Positions 35,353 through 36,377 of a DNA stretch of 36,377 bases are shown in pieces (positions within the stretch are counted from its first letter, which is position 1; every line of letters begins with the position of its first letter). The stretch is from positions 1-36,377 of the forward strand of contig NZ_LGKG01000175.1 of NCBI RefSeq assembly GCF_001294335.1, written 5' to 3'. The DNA comes from Streptomyces chattanoogensis (GTDB lineage: Bacteria; Actinomycetota; Actinomycetes; Streptomycetales; Streptomycetaceae). Made by a program: the position numbers and the translations under genes. The notes under the pieces are model-generated. The model saw only the letters and a program-made list of their open reading frames with translations, was not told where the DNA came from and searched no databases.

Positions 35353-36258
35353 ATGCGCGCCCTCGTCGTCGACCACTCCGCACCCGGCCGCCTCGCCCTC
35401 GGCACCGTCGCCGACCCGGCACCGGAGCCCGATGAGGTGCTCGTCAGGATCACGGCGGTATCGCTGAACTACGGTGAGCTGCCGCAGTCCGAGGACGTCG
35501 CCGCCGGGACCGTACCGGGCTGGGACGCCGCCGGTGTGGTCGAGCGGGCCGCCGCCGACGGGCGCGGACCCAAGCCCGGCGACCGCGTCGTCACCTGGGG
35601 GCGGAGCAACGGCTGGGCCGAGCTGCGGGCCGTCCATGTCGACGAACTCGCCGTACTGCCCGACACGGTGGACTTCGCGACCGCCGCCGCACTGCCCGTA
35701 GCGGGCCTGACGGCTCTGCGTGCGCTGCGCAGGGCCGACGTGCTGCCCGGACAGCGCGTGGCCATCACCGGCGCGTCCGGTGGCGTCGGGCGTTTCGCCG
35801 TCCAGCTCGCCCACCAGGCGGGCGCGGAGGTGTACGCGTTCGTCGGGAACCCGGCGCGCGGTGAAGGCCTGGCCGCCCTCGGCGCGGACCATGTACTGAC
35901 CGGCCCCGCCGAGCTCGATGCCCCGGTGGACGTCGTCCTGGACAACGTCGGCGGATCGCTGCTCGCCGGGCTGCTCGGCCACATCGCCCCGGAGGGCAAG
36001 GTCATCTCCATCGGCGCCACGTCCGGCGAGCCCACCCCGATCCAGCCGTACCAGCTGATCCTCAACCGCCTGACCCTCATAGGCATCCAGGCGGGCGGCA
36101 GCACCGGCGCCGATCTGGCCCACCTCGTACGCCTCCTCGCGGAGGGCCGCCTCCAGTCGAGCGTGGACCGGGTGACCGACTGGGAACGGGCCGGCGAAAC
36201 CGCCGTGGCCCTCATCAACCGCGAAATACGCGGCAAGGCGGTGCTGACGCTGGGCTGA
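35353..36258 (+). CDS. Quinone oxidoreductase-like MDR (zinc-type alcohol dehydrogenase superfamily)
   Basis: 301 aa; AAGGAG lies 6 bases before ATG 35353. Medium-chain reductase layout: a GroES-like N-terminal half (EVLVRITAVSLNYGELP, then VPGWDAAGVVERA, KPGDRVVTWG), the linker AALPVAGLTALRAL, the Rossmann motif ITGASGGVGRFAVQLAHQAGAEVYAFVG, and VDVVLDNVGGSLL, which is characteristic of quinone oxidoreductases. The Cys and His ligands of zinc enzymes are absent, so it is a zinc-free, NADPH-type reductase of quinones or alkenes. Slightly shorter than usual (about 320 aa). A likely operator lies upstream and a strong terminator downstream, so it is a single-gene unit. Confidence 0.93.
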   Translation: MRALVVDHSAPGRLALGTVADPAPEPDEVLVRITAVSLNYGELPQSEDVAAGTVPGWDAAGVVERAAADGRGPKPGDRVVTWGRSNGWAELRAVHVDELAVLPDTVDFATAAALPVAGLTALRALRRADVLPGQRVAITGASGGVGRFAVQLAHQAGAEVYAFVGNPARGEGLAALGADHVLTGPAELDAPVDVVLDNVGGSLLAGLLGHIAPEGKVISIGATSGEPTPIQPYQLILNRLTLIGIQAGGSTGADLAHLVRLLAEGRLQSSVDRVTDWERAGETAVALINREIRGKAVLTLG

Positions 36259-36306
36259 GCATTCGGCCGGCTGTCGGTGGCGTCGACGGACGGCCGGGGG
36301 CCATGG

Positions 36307-36344
36307 GGCGGCCAACGGCCGGTCGTCGGCGGTCGTTGGCCGCC
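36307..36344 (+). terminator. Terminator of the quinone oxidoreductase gene
   Basis: GGCGGCCAACG (36307-36317) pairs perfectly with CGTTGGCCGCC (36334-36344); three more inner pairs include one G-U. It lies 48 bases after the stop. Confidence 0.85.
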
Positions 36345-36377
36345 TGCATCAACGGGGGAGGGAGGGGGTGGCGTTTC

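Noticed and set aside
33388..36315. About 975-codon open frame on the minus strand
   Set aside because: Antisense to the PHP and quinone-oxidoreductase genes, both with complete motifs; typical G+C-driven shadow.

Overview
The window reads as chromosomal DNA of a Streptomyces (or a close relative). The base composition is very high in G+C. Starts are often GTG, with one TTG. The gene set is typical of the genus: an XRE/DUF5753 regulator with a DUF397 partner, a GPP34 protein, a fused FbiC, a DUF2690 protein, a CehA-type phosphoesterase and an F420-type luciferase-like oxidoreductase. I saw no tRNA, rRNA, CRISPR array, transposase or integrase. From memory, the order DacA-like / GPP34 / XRE / DUF397 with FbiC nearby resembles S. 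coelicolor SCO4429-SCO4442; this was not checked.

Layout. Positions 1-7417 hold a polymorphic-toxin module. It starts with the C-terminal part of a very large Gly/Ser/Pro-rich secreted-type protein that carries two catalytic-looking domains in a row: a papain-like glutamine deamidase and a nucleic-acid/nucleotide deaminase. Two same-strand SUKH-4 immunity-type genes follow. One is 950 aa with an N-terminal P-loop. The other is 339 aa with an N-terminal region that looks like a degraded copy of the toxin's deaminase fold. Positions 7541-9565 are recQ. Positions 9660-11608 are a lipoprotein and an orphan sensor kinase sharing a GTGA overlap. Positions 11841-12152 are a small exported protein. 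Positions 12414-15496 hold a PEP-mutase-like enzyme divergent from an ArsR-type regulator, then an ATGA-coupled pair of an ART-like small protein and an R2K-type ATP-grasp. Positions 15453-16895 are a membrane glycosyltransferase.

Positions 17071-22281 are the cell-envelope/regulatory block: a D-Ala-D-Ala carboxypeptidase with a very long cytoplasmic tail, GPP34, XRE/DUF5753 and DUF397. Positions 22377-28940 are mostly metabolic singletons: an unknown alpha/beta protein, a PLP aminotransferase, DUF2690, an SDR, an ADP-ribosylglycohydrolase, a D-2-hydroxyacid dehydrogenase and a small acidic protein. Positions 29008-33282 hold fbiC (deazaflavin FO synthesis), a VOC protein and an F420-type LLM oxidoreductase, so cofactor supply sits near a likely user. 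Positions 33634-36258 hold a Tat-exported PHP phosphoesterase and a quinone-oxidoreductase-like MDR.

Structure not explained by genes. Short tandem duplications (11-21 bp) straddle the stop codon of at least five genes (first SUKH-4, recQ, sensor kinase, ArsR, LLM). Other gene-flanking arrays occur at 12153, 16999, 23371, 33395 and 33494. There are many perfect inverted repeats. Several are clear terminators (17027, 20840, 28953, 36307); one abuts a start codon that has no Shine-Dalgarno sequence (14221-14249). Two perfect TTATCCACA boxes lie in promoter-type gaps (7492 and 33341), the second beside iteron-like decamers.
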